Source: Gloeocapsopsis sp. IPPAS B-1203 (GTDB taxonomy: Bacteria; Cyanobacteriota; Cyanobacteriia; Cyanobacteriales; Chroococcidiopsidaceae). From it: a stretch of 64,000 nucleotides of DNA. Below, piece after piece: positions 17,182 through 26,232 of this stretch (its first letter is position 1; each line of letters begins with the position of its first letter). A program made the translations under genes and the position numbers. The DNA lies in assembly GCF_002749975.1 (NCBI RefSeq), contig NZ_PEIG01000009.1, positions 1 through 64,000 on the forward strand, in the 5' to 3' direction. The notes below the pieces were generated by a model. That model was not told the DNA's origin. It saw only the letters and a program-made list of their open reading frames with translations, and ran no database searches.

Positions 17182-18276
17182 ATGAACTTTCAACAGATAT
17201 TTGATAGTCTACCTGAAACTGAAGCAAGTGCGCCTGGAAGAGTCAATTTACTTGGCGAACATACTGATTACAACGATGGATTTGTTCTCCCCACTGCAAT
17301 TCCCCAACGCACAACCGTACAAATAGGTTTGAGTCGCGATTTGCAGCATCACTTTTACTCGGAAAATTTAGACGAGAAAATAAGTATTTCTGGCGATCGC
17401 CCGTCGTCTGGATTCGCAAGTTATATTTTTGGCTGTATCGACTTATTGGTCAAATCAGGGTATAAAATACCACCACTAAATATATGGGTTAACTCTACCG
17501 TACCAATCGGTTTAGGTTTATCCAGTAGCGCCGCGTTGGAAGTCGCAACACTAAGGGGAGTGCGATCGCTTTTCGATCTGCCACTTAATGATGTTGAACT
17601 TGCCCAAATTGGACAACAAGCAGAAATTCAGTACGCAGGTTTAAACTGCGGCATTATGGATCAAATGGCGTCTAGCTTAGCTGATATCGACTCGATGCTA
17701 TTTCTTGACACGCGCACCTTAGAACGGCGAGTGTTACCTTTTCCCAAAGGTGCGGAAATTTTAGTCATCGATAGTGGCGTCCATCACGCACTCGCAAAAG
17801 ATAGCGGCTACAATCAACGTCGGGCTGAATGCGAGGAGGCGGCGCGGCTATTGCATCTTGTAGCACTGCGCGACATCACCGATCCACAAGCTGTAGAGTT
17901 CTTACCCGAACCACTTAAACGTCGTGCGCGTCATGTCATTACCGAAAACAACCGAGTGCTAGAAGCTGCACAAGGAGTATCCGCTGAACGCTTTGGCGAA
18001 TTAATGAATGCTTCCCATGCAAGTCAGCGCGATGATTACGAAGTTTCCGTCGTCGCCGTCGATACCTTAGTCGCCATTTTGCAGAAAACCCCAGGAGTCT
18101 TTGGCGCACGTCTTACAGGTGGAGGTTTTGGCGGGGCTTGCGTTGCTTTGATTGCATCGGGTGAGGAAGCGATTGCGCGCAGCGTAGCACCGGAGGCGAT
18201 CGCAACTGATGTCCTCGAACAATTTAACCACGCCGGTTATGTTGGACGCATTTTAGTTCCTATTATTGGCTTCTAA
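17182..18276 (+). CDS. galK: Galactokinase
   Basis: 364 residues from the ATG at 17182. GHMP-kinase motifs are all present: APGRVNLLGEHTDYNDGF (substrate loop), PIGLGLSSSAALEVA (phosphate loop), CGIMDQMAS with the catalytic Asp, and TGGGFGGACVALI. The enzyme phosphorylates galactose to galactose-1-phosphate, the substrate of the upstream GalT. The open frame extends 25 codons further upstream, but that stretch is translated repeat DNA and does not resemble galactokinases, whose conserved start aligns at MNFQQIFDSLPETEASAPGR. There is no good ribosome site in front of 17182, so expression may depend on translation of the upstream genes. Its 3' end overlaps the end of the convergent gene at 18263-18481. 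Confidence 0.93.
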   Translation: MNFQQIFDSLPETEASAPGRVNLLGEHTDYNDGFVLPTAIPQRTTVQIGLSRDLQHHFYSENLDEKISISGDRPSSGFASYIFGCIDLLVKSGYKIPPLNIWVNSTVPIGLGLSSSAALEVATLRGVRSLFDLPLNDVELAQIGQQAEIQYAGLNCGIMDQMASSLADIDSMLFLDTRTLERRVLPFPKGAEILVIDSGVHHALAKDSGYNQRRAECEEAARLLHLVALRDITDPQAVEFLPEPLKRRARHVITENNRVLEAAQGVSAERFGELMNASHASQRDDYEVSVVAVDTLVAILQKTPGVFGARLTGGGFGGACVALIASGEEAIARSVAPEAIATDVLEQFNHAGYVGRILVPIIGF

Positions 18277-18481
18277 CCCGCAGCCAAACTTTCTTAACCA
18301 AAGCTTCTTCATCTGGCGATCGCTGTACCTTTTTCAACAGCGGTGCAACTTGATAAGCTTCTTCTGAAGGTACCCCAGCACGGATGAGGTTTTGGATCAA
18401 AATGTGATTTTGGGATAGTTGTTTATCTTGCACGTGTCGCCTATCCTCTTTACTCTCCATAGTCAAATCTAGTTCTGCCAT
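18263..18481 (-). CDS. Small hypothetical protein
   Basis: 72 residues, charged and helical (LSQNHILIQNLIRAGVPSEEAYQVAPLL, then SPDEEALVKKVWLRVRSQ). No membrane segment or motif recognised. Its last 14 bases overlap the end of galK on the opposite strand. Possibly a small regulatory or structural protein; family unknown. Confidence 0.5.
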   Translation of the reverse strand: MAELDLTMESKEDRRHVQDKQLSQNHILIQNLIRAGVPSEEAYQVAPLLKKVQRSPDEEALVKKVWLRVRSQ

Positions 18482-19122
18482 AGTTTTTACGTTTTTTTAA
18501 GGCAATTTTCTGTTTATCTGGTGTTAATTTAAGGCGATTTTAGACTGCCTAGATATAAGTTTTCTTTTGCACAACTTTGTCCTTTTCAAAAGTTAGTAAA
18601 CAATTAGATATTGATTGAACCGTGCTGTGTTAGCATTATTAAACTTCTATTTTTTGTACCTAACTATTTTACTAATCTGTTTTAGATATTGAGTAAATAT
18701 TCATCAATATTGAAGCATCTTCTAGTAATTTGATTATGAGTGCTTCTTAAAATGGCAGCTTCATCCTTACAGCTTATTATCCTTGTACTTGAGACATATT
18801 TTGGTGTGAAGTTTGTATGTTTGGTTGAATACAAGAAGTAGTCTTATTGTTATTTGTATGAAAGGCTACAAACTAAGTTTACATCCAAGTAAAATTGTCA
18901 AATCAGAATTGCAAATTTAGTATTTTACTTGCGATCGCAAATCAGCCATTTTCGATTAAAAAAATGTATTTTTTACAACAAACTAAATTGATAAATACCC
19001 ATGCCTGGAGGTAGAAGGGAGCGTACATTATGAAGCTTAATCTTGGGTAAAAGACAAACATAGTCATTAACGTCAATTAAGATTTTTATTCAAGCTATTC
19101 ATCGCACTTTCGTAAATAAATT
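18482..19122. other. Intergenic, AT-rich
   Basis: About 640 bases between divergent genes. No coding frame or repeat-family member seen. The stretch GGAGGTAGAAGGGAG near 19005-19020 is purine-rich but has no start codon at a useful distance. Confidence 0.35.
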
Positions 19123-19853
19123 ATGAGTTCTATCGATTTCAATTCAGATGACTCTTTTGGAAAAGAAAGAATAATCGCTCCAGCGAGCTATGAAGTCACT
19201 CAGAAACTCTCCGAAAACGTCATTTTGACGACACTAGATGATGTCTATAACTGGGCTAGATTATCCAGTCTATACCCTCTGTTGTACGGTACCGCTTGCT
19301 GCTTCATTGAATTTGCGGCGTTGATTGGTTCGCGGTTCGACTTTGACCGATTTGGTTTAGTGCCGCGTGCTAGCCCGCGTCAAGCAGACTTAATTATTTT
19401 GGCAGGCACACTGAACATGAAAATGTCTCAACCGACGATGCGTCTTTACGCACAAATGCCTGAGCCAAAGTACGTTATTGCAATGGGAGCGTGCAGATTA
19501 CGGGTGGTATGTTCAGTGCTGATTCTCCTACAGCAGTTCGCGGGGCAGATAAAATTCTGCCCATTGATGTTTACATCCCTGGTTGTCCTCCCCGTCCTGA
19601 AGCCATCATGGATGCGATTGTCAAACTTCGCAAAAAAATCGCCAATGAATCGATCCAAGAGCGAAGCAAGATTAAGCAAACACATCGCTTCTACAGCACT
19701 AGGCACAATATGAAAGTTAGCGATCGCATTCTGACGGGTGAATACCTGCGATCGCCTTCGCGTCAAAAGCCACCGCAAGAGATTGCACAAGCAATGGGAA
19801 TGGAGATCCCGCCTGCACTCCAGTCAATGGAAAAGGAACTAAACCAAGGCTAA
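19123..19853 (+). pseudogene. ndhK: NdhK-type NADH/plastoquinone oxidoreductase subunit, single-base frameshift
   Basis: Two frames joined at 19495 make a 244-residue NdhK, the normal length. Frame one gives [20 protein letters not shown] and YVIAMGAC; frame two resumes ITGGMF, VDVY-type [13 protein letters not shown] and IKLRKK-type sequence. All four cysteines for the N2 4Fe-4S cluster are encoded (C-C, MGAC, PGCPP). The break is one missing base in the conserved ACG-ATT codons after MGAC (A-G-ATT seen). NdhK carries electrons to plastoquinone in the NDH-1 complex and is normally encoded in ndhC-ndhK-ndhJ; here it stands alone, so it is probably a second copy that has lost function. A sequencing error cannot be excluded. 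Confidence 0.85.
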
Positions 19854-19976
19854 AAATCTATTGACTTATGCTTACTTACATATTCTTGTAGGTGATTGGT
19901 GGCTTTAGTAGTGTAATGACAGATGCAGTGCCTTTGCGTTGTTATTATGCTGGATATGCAGATATCAATAATTATT

Positions 19977-20570
19977 AGAAAGTCAGCCGTCAAGCAATTT
20001 AATAATGAACCAATAGTTGAGTCAGGAGCTATTGCTGTGAATAGCGATCGCAATCGGGAGGAACCCGATGTTGTAGAAGTTGATGGGGTGGCTCTACGCA
20101 ACCGAGGTTTCCCAGAAACAGATGCAGCCTTGACTTGACCAGAGTGTGGCGGTTCCCTGTTCCAGGTGCACGAAAGAAAGAATTAGTGCAGGCACAAGCA
20201 GGCGAGCAATTGCGATCGGGTATAGTTTATATCGCTCCTCCTACTTCGCATCTGTTCGTTACCTCAAACGGTATTTGCCTATCTGAAGCAGTATTTGTAG
20301 ACTTGGCACGTCCCTCGGCTGACTTACTGTTGCAGTCAGTAGCGGCTAGTTTTAAAAAACGGGCGATCGTTTGTGCTGTCTGGTAAAGGTAACGACGGTG
20401 CCACAGGAGTGCAAGCCATTCACAAGACGGGTGGTAAAGTTATTGCCCAGGATGAAAATACTTCCGAGTTTTTCGAGATGCCTAGTGCTGCGATCGCCAC
20501 TAGGGTTGTAGATCTCGTCCTGCCACTAAGCGAAATTGCTTCTACCATAAAGCAGTGGGTGAGTACTTGA
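19977..20570 (+). pseudogene. Scrambled CheB methylesterase remnants
   Basis: Two pieces in unusual order. First, 19977-20170 resembles the C-terminal tail of CheB-like proteins (REEPDVVEVDGVAL, then T-stop-PECGGSL): the first Cys codon of the expected CPECGG zinc motif is TGA at 20136-20138. Second, 20190-20570 is the middle and end of a CheB methylesterase domain (GEQLRSGIVYIAPPTSHLF, RPSADLLLQSVAASF; frameshift near 20385; then LSGKGNDGATGVQAI, ViaQDE-type VIAQDENTSEFFEMPSAAI). The N-terminal part with the catalytic Ser and His is missing. The simplest explanation is a deletion between two tandem cheB genes followed by decay. Confidence 0.7.
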
Positions 20571-20685
20571 GGTAAACTACCTTAGACTGCTGTGAAGTAG
20601 TTTAAACCAACACTTGTTAGACAAGATGATAAGTTTACGGTAATGATGAGACGATATGAAGACAACTCGCAAAGTTGAATTCAAT

Positions 20686-20849
20686 AGACCTCCTGCGTGA
20701 ATACTAGGCGAATGAATTCGCTGCTACATAAACTAAGTCCACTTCCGTGGACTTACCCATAAAAACCTTGTTTGAGTGTACGAAGGTACACTTTGCTTGA
20801 GTAGCCCCGACTTTAGTCGTAGGGCATCTGCCATTCATACAGAAGGTCT
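20686..20849 (-). repeat. MITE-like element, copy C (full length)
   Basis: 164 bp bounded by imperfect 17-bp terminal inverted repeats: AGACCTCCTGCGTGAAT at the left and the complement of AGACCTTCTGTATGAAT at the right, each flanked by TA. Internal hairpins AAGTCCAC-TTCC-GTGGACTT, GTGTAC-GAAG-GTACAC and CGACTTTAGTCG. Orientation is opposite to copies A, B, D and E. Confidence 0.9.
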
Positions 20850-21153
20850 AATCATCTCTACTAAGCTTTTTTATCTATTTGTATTCCTGACTACTTGTTA
20901 AGTTAACACTCGTTTCTGTCTTAAGAAAGCTGCCATTCAAAACAATAAAAGTATATTAATTAATAGATGTAATTTTACGAAAGGCTTATATTATTAAGTC
21001 TGCTATGTTTTTTGGTTTTTAAAGTCTGTATTCTGCTTAATTAAATGACGGTTTAAATCAAAAAAAACTAATATAAATTTAGGATACTAGCTCGTAGAAA
21101 TTTACAATGAACGGCAAGAATCAGTCGGCAAAATTCTTAGTCATCTAAACTTT

Positions 21154-21453
21154 ATGAATTCTGAATCTAAGTTTGTTGAACCTCCTAAGATGGAATTTCC
21201 AAACCATGATATTACATTCCTCAACCAGGTAACAGAGACAGTTTGGCAACTATTCTTTAAAGAGGGGAAGCTAATGGTAGATGTACCAAATTATAGCTTT
21301 CAAATTGCTCCTGATAACTTAAATAAATTTAGACCAGTGAATTCATTAGTTAACCTAGAGTTTGAGTTTGAACAACCCTTAAAAAATCACTATTTTTTAA
21401 TGCATATTTATGCTAAAGGTATCAAGAGAGCTACCTTTAAAGCTATTAATTGA
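21154..21453 (+). CDS. Hypothetical protein, beta-rich
   Basis: 99 residues, no membrane segment. Alternating hydrophobic pattern (LMVDVPNYSFQIAP, LVNLEFEFEQPLKNHYFLMHIYAKG, IKRATFKAI) suggests a small beta-rich fold. Not recognised. Followed 13 bases later by the second 58-bp repeat copy. Moderately confident it is a gene because of codon use and length. Confidence 0.45.
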   Translation: MNSESKFVEPPKMEFPNHDITFLNQVTETVWQLFFKEGKLMVDVPNYSFQIAPDNLNKFRPVNSLVNLEFEFEQPLKNHYFLMHIYAKGIKRATFKAIN

Positions 21454-21466
21454 GATGACTTAAATG

Positions 21467-21524
21467 TTCCTTGTCTTTAACCATGTCCCTTTCTCCTTTT
21501 CCCAACTAATGCCACGAAGTATAT
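21467..21524. repeat. 58-bp dispersed repeat, copy 2
   Basis: Matches 4481-4538 at 53 of 58 positions. It lies immediately downstream of the 99-residue gene, as copy 1 lies downstream of the truncated hemerythrin gene. Confidence 0.6.
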
Positions 21525-22226
21525 GAAAATACAGCGATCGCAATTTTTAGGATTGTTCTCACAATTAAACGTCAAAATTACAAATCAGTTGTAATTATAA
21601 ATACAACTTGACTTTAGTTCGGGCTAATCCCTAGCTTTGTTTTGCAGGTGGAATATGTAGTGTCCATTGAATTGCCATTTTGAAATATTAAAGGCATCAG
21701 ACGTTAGTAGCTCACACAAAGAGTTTTTTTAAGGAGTACAAATTATCCAAATTTACTTCTTCTTACTGTAGGTAGTATTGCTATTAGGAGACAATTGTTT
21801 TCCTTTGCATCTCATCTAAGGAAAGATCTTGCTTGATAATTTTGTTTTCAGCAATACAAATATATTTAACATTAATCTGTTTCAGAAAGTAGAGGAAGTC
21901 TGAGTAGCAACAGTGTTACCTATGGAAATTGAGTTTCTAGAGGAAGACTATTACCAATATCTGGTAACGCTAGCCTAATATTAACCTAGCTTGACGTCTT
22001 TGCTAACAGAAAATTCATATTTATAAATTGACTGTTTCTGCACAAATAAATATTTAGGATGATTTACAAGTAGAACTACAGATATAAGTAGAAACTTGTT
22101 AGTTCAATAGAATGAAAATGTTGCACAAATAGTTAGTTAAATGAGTTTTTAAACTTGTAAAAGTCAAGAGAACTCATTTTATGCTTAGAGTTCGGTTCAC
22201 TAAACCGAATCTAGATTGGGCAATTC
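21525..22226. other. Intergenic upstream of crtW
   Basis: About 700 bases with no convincing gene or repeat member. Should include the crtW promoter; I see no unambiguous -10/-35 pair. Confidence 0.35.
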
Positions 22227-23120
22227 ATGCTTTCGTTTGATTACACGAGGAGTATCTGTTTGAATATCTGCGATCGCTTCCGATGCTGCGCTGTGCACAA
22301 TAGCTTGCGCTTTGACAATGCAAAGTTCGAGCAAATTTTTCATAAACAAAATAATAATATTTATGGGCTTGCTGTTGCTTTACTCATTATTAGTCTTTGG
22401 GCAGCTAGTTTAACTTTGCTACTTTGCCTTAACGTTGCTAATTTTTCAAGCTGGTTGCTACCAATCGTCATAGCGTGGCAAACGTTTCTTTATACGGGAC
22501 TATTTATTACTGCTCATGATGCTATGCATGGCTCTGTTTTTCAGCAAAACAAGAAAATCAATCATTTTATCGGTTCGTTAGCTGTATTTTTTTATGCCTT
22601 TTTTTCATATCGACAGCTTCTGAAAAAACATTGGTTACATCATCATCATCCTGCTAGCGAACTTGACCCCGATCATCATGATGGCAATAGCAGCAATCCC
22701 ATCTATTGGTATTTCCACTTCATGAAGAACTACTGGAGTTGGAATCAATTTTTAGGTATGGTTATCGCATTCAATCTAGCTAACTATATGTTGCCGATTG
22801 CTCAGACAAATCTCATTCTATTTTGGATTGTGCCTTCAATTCTTAGTTCCGTTCAACTGTTTTATTTTGGTACGTTTTTGCCCCATCGAGAACCCGAAGA
22901 AGGATATATTCGTCCTCATTGCGCTCAAACGATTGCATTGCCAATTTTTTGGTCATTCATCAGTTGCTACCACTTTGGCTACCATCAAGAACATCATGAG
23001 TTTCCCCACGTATCTTGGTGGCAACTTCCAGCCGTTTACAAGCAGAAAGCAGATGTTAGCAAAGCTCCTAGTAGAGAAGGTTCAACTTCCGTTTCCATCA
23101 ACGATAGACAACCTATTTAG
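22227..23120 (+). CDS. crtW: Beta-carotene ketolase, CrtW type
   Basis: 297 residues. CrtW is a membrane di-iron oxygenase that adds keto groups at C4/C4' of beta-carotene, giving echinenone and canthaxanthin. The histidine clusters are in place: HDAMHG (from His97), HWLHHHHP and HFGYHQEHHEFPHVSWWQLP, with four hydrophobic spans between them. SILSSVQLFYFGTFLPHR and the final WWQLP match Nostoc-type CrtW closely. The first ~45 residues precede the first helix and are poorly conserved, and there is no other ATG before residue 100, so the start is uncertain. A CrtO-type ketolase, unrelated in sequence, is encoded at 46818-48512. Confidence 0.93.
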   Translation: MLSFDYTRSICLNICDRFRCCAVHNSLRFDNAKFEQIFHKQNNNIYGLAVALLIISLWAASLTLLLCLNVANFSSWLLPIVIAWQTFLYTGLFITAHDAMHGSVFQQNKKINHFIGSLAVFFYAFFSYRQLLKKHWLHHHHPASELDPDHHDGNSSNPIYWYFHFMKNYWSWNQFLGMVIAFNLANYMLPIAQTNLILFWIVPSILSSVQLFYFGTFLPHREPEEGYIRPHCAQTIALPIFWSFISCYHFGYHQEHHEFPHVSWWQLPAVYKQKADVSKAPSREGSTSVSINDRQPI

Positions 23121-23157
23121 TTCTTGAGTGTTGAATTATGACATTGACTGATAGATA

Positions 23158-23321
23158 AGACCTCCTGCATGAATCGTAGATGCCCTACGACTGAAGTCGG
23201 GGCTATCCAGGCAAAGTGTACCTTCGTACACTAAAATGAGATTTTTAGTAGTAAGTCCACGGAGGTGGACTTTGTTTAGATAGCAGCGAATTTATTCGCC
23301 TAGTATTCACGCAGGAGGTCT
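23158..23321 (+). repeat. MITE-like element, copy D (full length)
   Basis: 164 bp with terminal inverted repeats AGACCTCCTGCATGAAT and its complement in ATTCACGCAGGAGGTCT. Internal hairpins CGACTGAAGTCG, GTGTAC-CTTC-GTACAC and AAGTCCAC-GGAG-GTGGACTT are all perfect. This is the best-preserved copy and can serve as family reference. It lies 38 bases downstream of crtW. Confidence 0.92.
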
Positions 23322-23329
23322 ATAGAGTA

Positions 23330-23445
23330 TGCCCAAGCGGTATTGATTTTTGCAACTGAGCGTTTGGGTTTAGATTTCAAGTGGCGATCGCTACAACTGA
23401 TAGATGAAGCTGTTGCAGCTATTGTGGTAACACAAAAGTCGTAAC
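23330..23445 (+). pseudogene. Short orphan coding remnant after MITE copy D
   Basis: A frame starting in the element's right flank reads EYAQAVLIFATERLGLDFKW then SLQLIDEAVAAIVVTQKS and stops. It looks like a protein C-terminus cut off by the element, but I do not recognise the family and only about 39 residues remain. Confidence 0.25.
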
Positions 23446-23525
23446 AACAAATATCATATGAACTCAACACACAACTTCCATTACTTTCAATTCAAATTTT
23501 GCACCATTTTCATCTGTTACCCGAT

Positions 23526-23636
23526 TGCCCACCCTGCACTATAAAGTGCGGGCTAACAGCAAAAATCAGCTTTTCAGTCCACTTTGAGTGGACTTGAGCT
23601 ATGAGAGGGGGAATCAATCCGCAGGTGGGCTGTATG
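23526..23636. repeat. Short inverted-repeat segment
   Basis: GCCCACC near 23528 is complementary to GGTGGGC near 23629, and between them are AGTCCACTTTGAGTGGACTT and GCACTATAAAGTGC hairpins. The layout suggests a second small MITE-like element, single copy in this window. Confidence 0.4.
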
Positions 23637-23859
23637 GCTAACTTGGTATTATGCGCGCAGTTGTCACTCAGACGATTGGCAAAATCCACACCTAAAAGTA
23701 TTCGGTTGCGTCCTCCACGGCATTAATTTCGCTTGTTACCTTAGAGAAGCAATTTATTGCAGACTCAATCCTTACTCAGAACTAAAACCATTAACAACGG
23801 TTGCAGTTAGTTTTGAGAATGGAAGTAGAAATACCATTGGTAGTTTGCAGCAGAATTTC

Positions 23860-24738
23860 ATGCAAGCAAAGAACTTTTTAGTAGCAGGACTTGCGCTCCT
23901 GACTTTTGTCATGGTTGTACTGACGACATCTATTCAGAATACTCCTTCCATCACAGAACTTTATGTGTTTGGGGACAGTCTTTCGGATGCGGGTACGGTG
24001 TTCCGAGCAACAGGAGGGATGTATCCACCATCACCACCCTACTTTCAGGGGCGTTATTCAAATGGTCGAGTTTGGGTTGAGTATCTTGCCGATCGCCTGC
24101 ATCTCTCCTCGAATCAAGTCCACAATTTTGCTTACGGAGGAGCTACGACTGGAAGCGATCGCAATTTTGTACCAGGGTTGTTGACACAGGTGCAGTCACA
24201 TGTAAAGACACATCAAAAGACGCATTCTAATGTACTGTATGTTGTATGGGCAGGGGCGAATGATTATTTGCAGGGAGCAAGCAGTACTACTTTACCTGTT
24301 GAAAATATTTCCAGGGCGATCGCCTCTCTAGCTGATGTCGGTGCTCAAAAGATCCTGGTCGCAAATTTACCAGATTTGGGACAGTTACCAACTACGCGAA
24401 CTACTGTGAATTCTGTGAGACTTAGTGCCTTAACACAAACACACAATCAAGGCTTGAGGCGATCGCTAAAAATATCTCAACAGCATTCTGACATTCAGAT
24501 CGCTACTCTAGATGCCAATACACTTTATCGAGAAGCAACCGCAAATCCCGCTGCTTTTGGCTTTACTAATGTCATCAGTCCGTGTTTAGCTGGCTCAAGC
24601 TGTGGTAGTCCAGACACGTTTTTGTTCTGGGATGGCATTCATCCAACAACAAAGGCGCACCGCATTTTAGGAGACACTGCTTTTGCGGCAATTCAAGACG
24701 CAGGATTCGTCAATTCTGGTTCGGTACTGCCGCCGTAA
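23860..24738 (+). CDS. Secreted GDSL (SGNH) esterase/lipase
   Basis: 292 residues from the ATG at 23860. Residues 1-30 form a signal peptide (hydrophobic FLVAGLALLTFVMVVLTTS). Block I VFGDSLSDAG carries the nucleophile Ser; block II includes NFAYGGATTG; block III GANDYL; and block V DGIHPTTKAH carries the catalytic Asp and His. These place it in the GDSL lipase/esterase family with thermolabile-hemolysin-like and plant-type members, hydrolysing esters outside the cytoplasm. A CSGS-like CLAGSSCGSPDTF segment before block V suggests a disulfide. An upstream TTG could add five codons but would place polar residues before the signal peptide. Confidence 0.88.
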   Translation: MQAKNFLVAGLALLTFVMVVLTTSIQNTPSITELYVFGDSLSDAGTVFRATGGMYPPSPPYFQGRYSNGRVWVEYLADRLHLSSNQVHNFAYGGATTGSDRNFVPGLLTQVQSHVKTHQKTHSNVLYVVWAGANDYLQGASSTTLPVENISRAIASLADVGAQKILVANLPDLGQLPTTRTTVNSVRLSALTQTHNQGLRRSLKISQQHSDIQIATLDANTLYREATANPAAFGFTNVISPCLAGSSCGSPDTFLFWDGIHPTTKAHRILGDTAFAAIQDAGFVNSGSVLPP

Positions 24739-25050
24739 ACCACCCCTGAAATTGTGGCACAATCCGGCTTAAGATTGCTACAGATGGCTGACGCGGGATT
24801 AATTTGTGGCTAGAATTTAGGAAATTGGTATTAGTCAATTTTGTATCATAAATAACAAAGTTACTTGATAAAAAAGCCTTCCTTAAGCGCAGCTAAGACA
24901 CCTCTCAGGATGAAGCTGCGATTTTTTTGGGTGTGTTTGAATGTAAAACAAGTATTAAATGCTAGCTGAATAAAGAGTTCACGTATCAAGTACGTCTCCT
25001 TCACGTGGCGATCGCGATCGTATCTGACAAGAATTGAGTAGGAGTCATAG
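24739..25050. other. Intergenic
   Basis: About 310 bases without a supported gene. Contains HIP1-like sites and a ribosome-site-like AGGAG at 25040 belonging to the remnant at 25051. Confidence 0.35.
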
Positions 25051-25143
25051 ATGACAGTAGCCATCATTGTTCATGGCGGAGCAAAAACCATTACAGAGGA
25101 CAAGGTTGAAGCCAATGTAGATTTTATTGGTTCACAACTATAA
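25051..25143 (+). pseudogene. N-terminal stub of isoaspartyl peptidase/L-asparaginase
   Basis: A 30-codon frame, MTVAIIVHGGAKTITED then KVEAN and an unrelated end, stops at 25143. IIVHGGAKTI is the standard start of plant-type isoaspartyl peptidases (pattern IVHGGA..I), proteins of about 310 residues that autocleave to an Ntn-hydrolase. Everything after residue ~21 is missing. The ribosome site (AGGAG at 25040) is retained, so it may still be translated as a short leader before the hemerythrin gene that starts 15 bases later. Confidence 0.6.
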
Positions 25144-25157
25144 GGGGAGAATCAAAA

Positions 25158-26186
25158 ATGGTATCGAGTCTTGATGACACCAAGCGCCTGGCAATTGCCA
25201 CAAAATTAGCAGATATGAAAGCACTACAAAATCTGCTGATTAACAATGAGCAGCAACTTATCAAGGATTGCACTGATGATATTCGCGCTCGCCTACAGAA
25301 TATGCTAGAAGACGATCGCAAAAATCTAGGTGTTCTCGATACTGCGATCGTTCAGTACGGTGTTAAAGGTGAACCGACAACAACCACTCAGAAAATAATT
25401 GAGCAAATTCAAGAACGCATGGCAAGTTCCGATGTGAGTTTGTTTGAGAAAGTACAAGAACATGAACTGCTCAAGCATAAGCAAGTAATGGCAGGATTGC
25501 TTGTTCACAAGGCTGCGCAAGTTGTTGGTGCTGATGTTGAAGCGGCGATCGCTCCTTTAAATACAGTTAACTTTGAAAACCGCGCACATCAAGAGCAACT
25601 TAAAGGAATTTTAGAAATCTTAGGCGTTCGTGAACTGACAGGGCTTGAGGCAAAACAGGGATTGTGGGCGCGGGTTCAAGATGCTGTTGCGGCTTTAACT
25701 GGTGTCGTGGGTAGTGTAATCACGCGCACCGATAACGAGATGAGCATCCGCGAACTGCTGCTGATGGATCATACTAAAGCCGATATCCTGTTTAGGGAAA
25801 TTTTGAATGCTCAAGATCCGCAAAAAATCCAAGAATATTTTGGACAACTTTACAAAGACATAAAAGTTCATGGTACAGCCGAAGAACAAGTTCTTTACCC
25901 AGCAATTTGTCCGTATTATGAACACACACAGGAGATATTCGATCAGACCGATGAAGTGATGGATATGTTAGATGAAATTAAACCTCTAGATCCTACTTCA
26001 TCTGAGTTTAAAGCAAACATTGAGCAGCTAAGAACTGCAGTGCGAACCCATATTAATCAAGAAGAAAACGATATATTCCCCAAACTCCGTGACAATTTTA
26101 GCCATGAGCAACTTCTCCAAATGGCAACTGAGTTTAAAACAGCTAAAAGCAAATTACAATCTTCAATGGCTGATTTAGAAAACTAA
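25158..26186 (+). CDS. Hemerythrin HHE-domain protein with N-terminal DUF892-like helical region
   Basis: 342 residues. Residues ~1-190 are helical and rich in QLIKDCTDDIRARLQ-type sequence with an AHQEQLKGILE segment; residues ~200-340 form the HHE hemerythrin domain (LLMDHTKADILF, HGTAEEQVLYP, HINQEENDIFP), with His and Glu residues placed to bind a di-iron site. Such proteins sense or store O2, NO or iron, or serve in oxidative-stress repair. Strong ribosome site AGGGGAGA at 25143-25150. It is the intact counterpart of the truncated gene at 3663-4442. The N-terminal domain's function is unknown. Confidence 0.85.
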   Translation: MVSSLDDTKRLAIATKLADMKALQNLLINNEQQLIKDCTDDIRARLQNMLEDDRKNLGVLDTAIVQYGVKGEPTTTTQKIIEQIQERMASSDVSLFEKVQEHELLKHKQVMAGLLVHKAAQVVGADVEAAIAPLNTVNFENRAHQEQLKGILEILGVRELTGLEAKQGLWARVQDAVAALTGVVGSVITRTDNEMSIRELLLMDHTKADILFREILNAQDPQKIQEYFGQLYKDIKVHGTAEEQVLYPAICPYYEHTQEIFDQTDEVMDMLDEIKPLDPTSSEFKANIEQLRTAVRTHINQEENDIFPKLRDNFSHEQLLQMATEFKTAKSKLQSSMADLEN

Positions 26187-26232
26187 TTAAATTGATAGTT
26201 ATAGCCAAAAATATTGTGTACTTTGTGCAATT

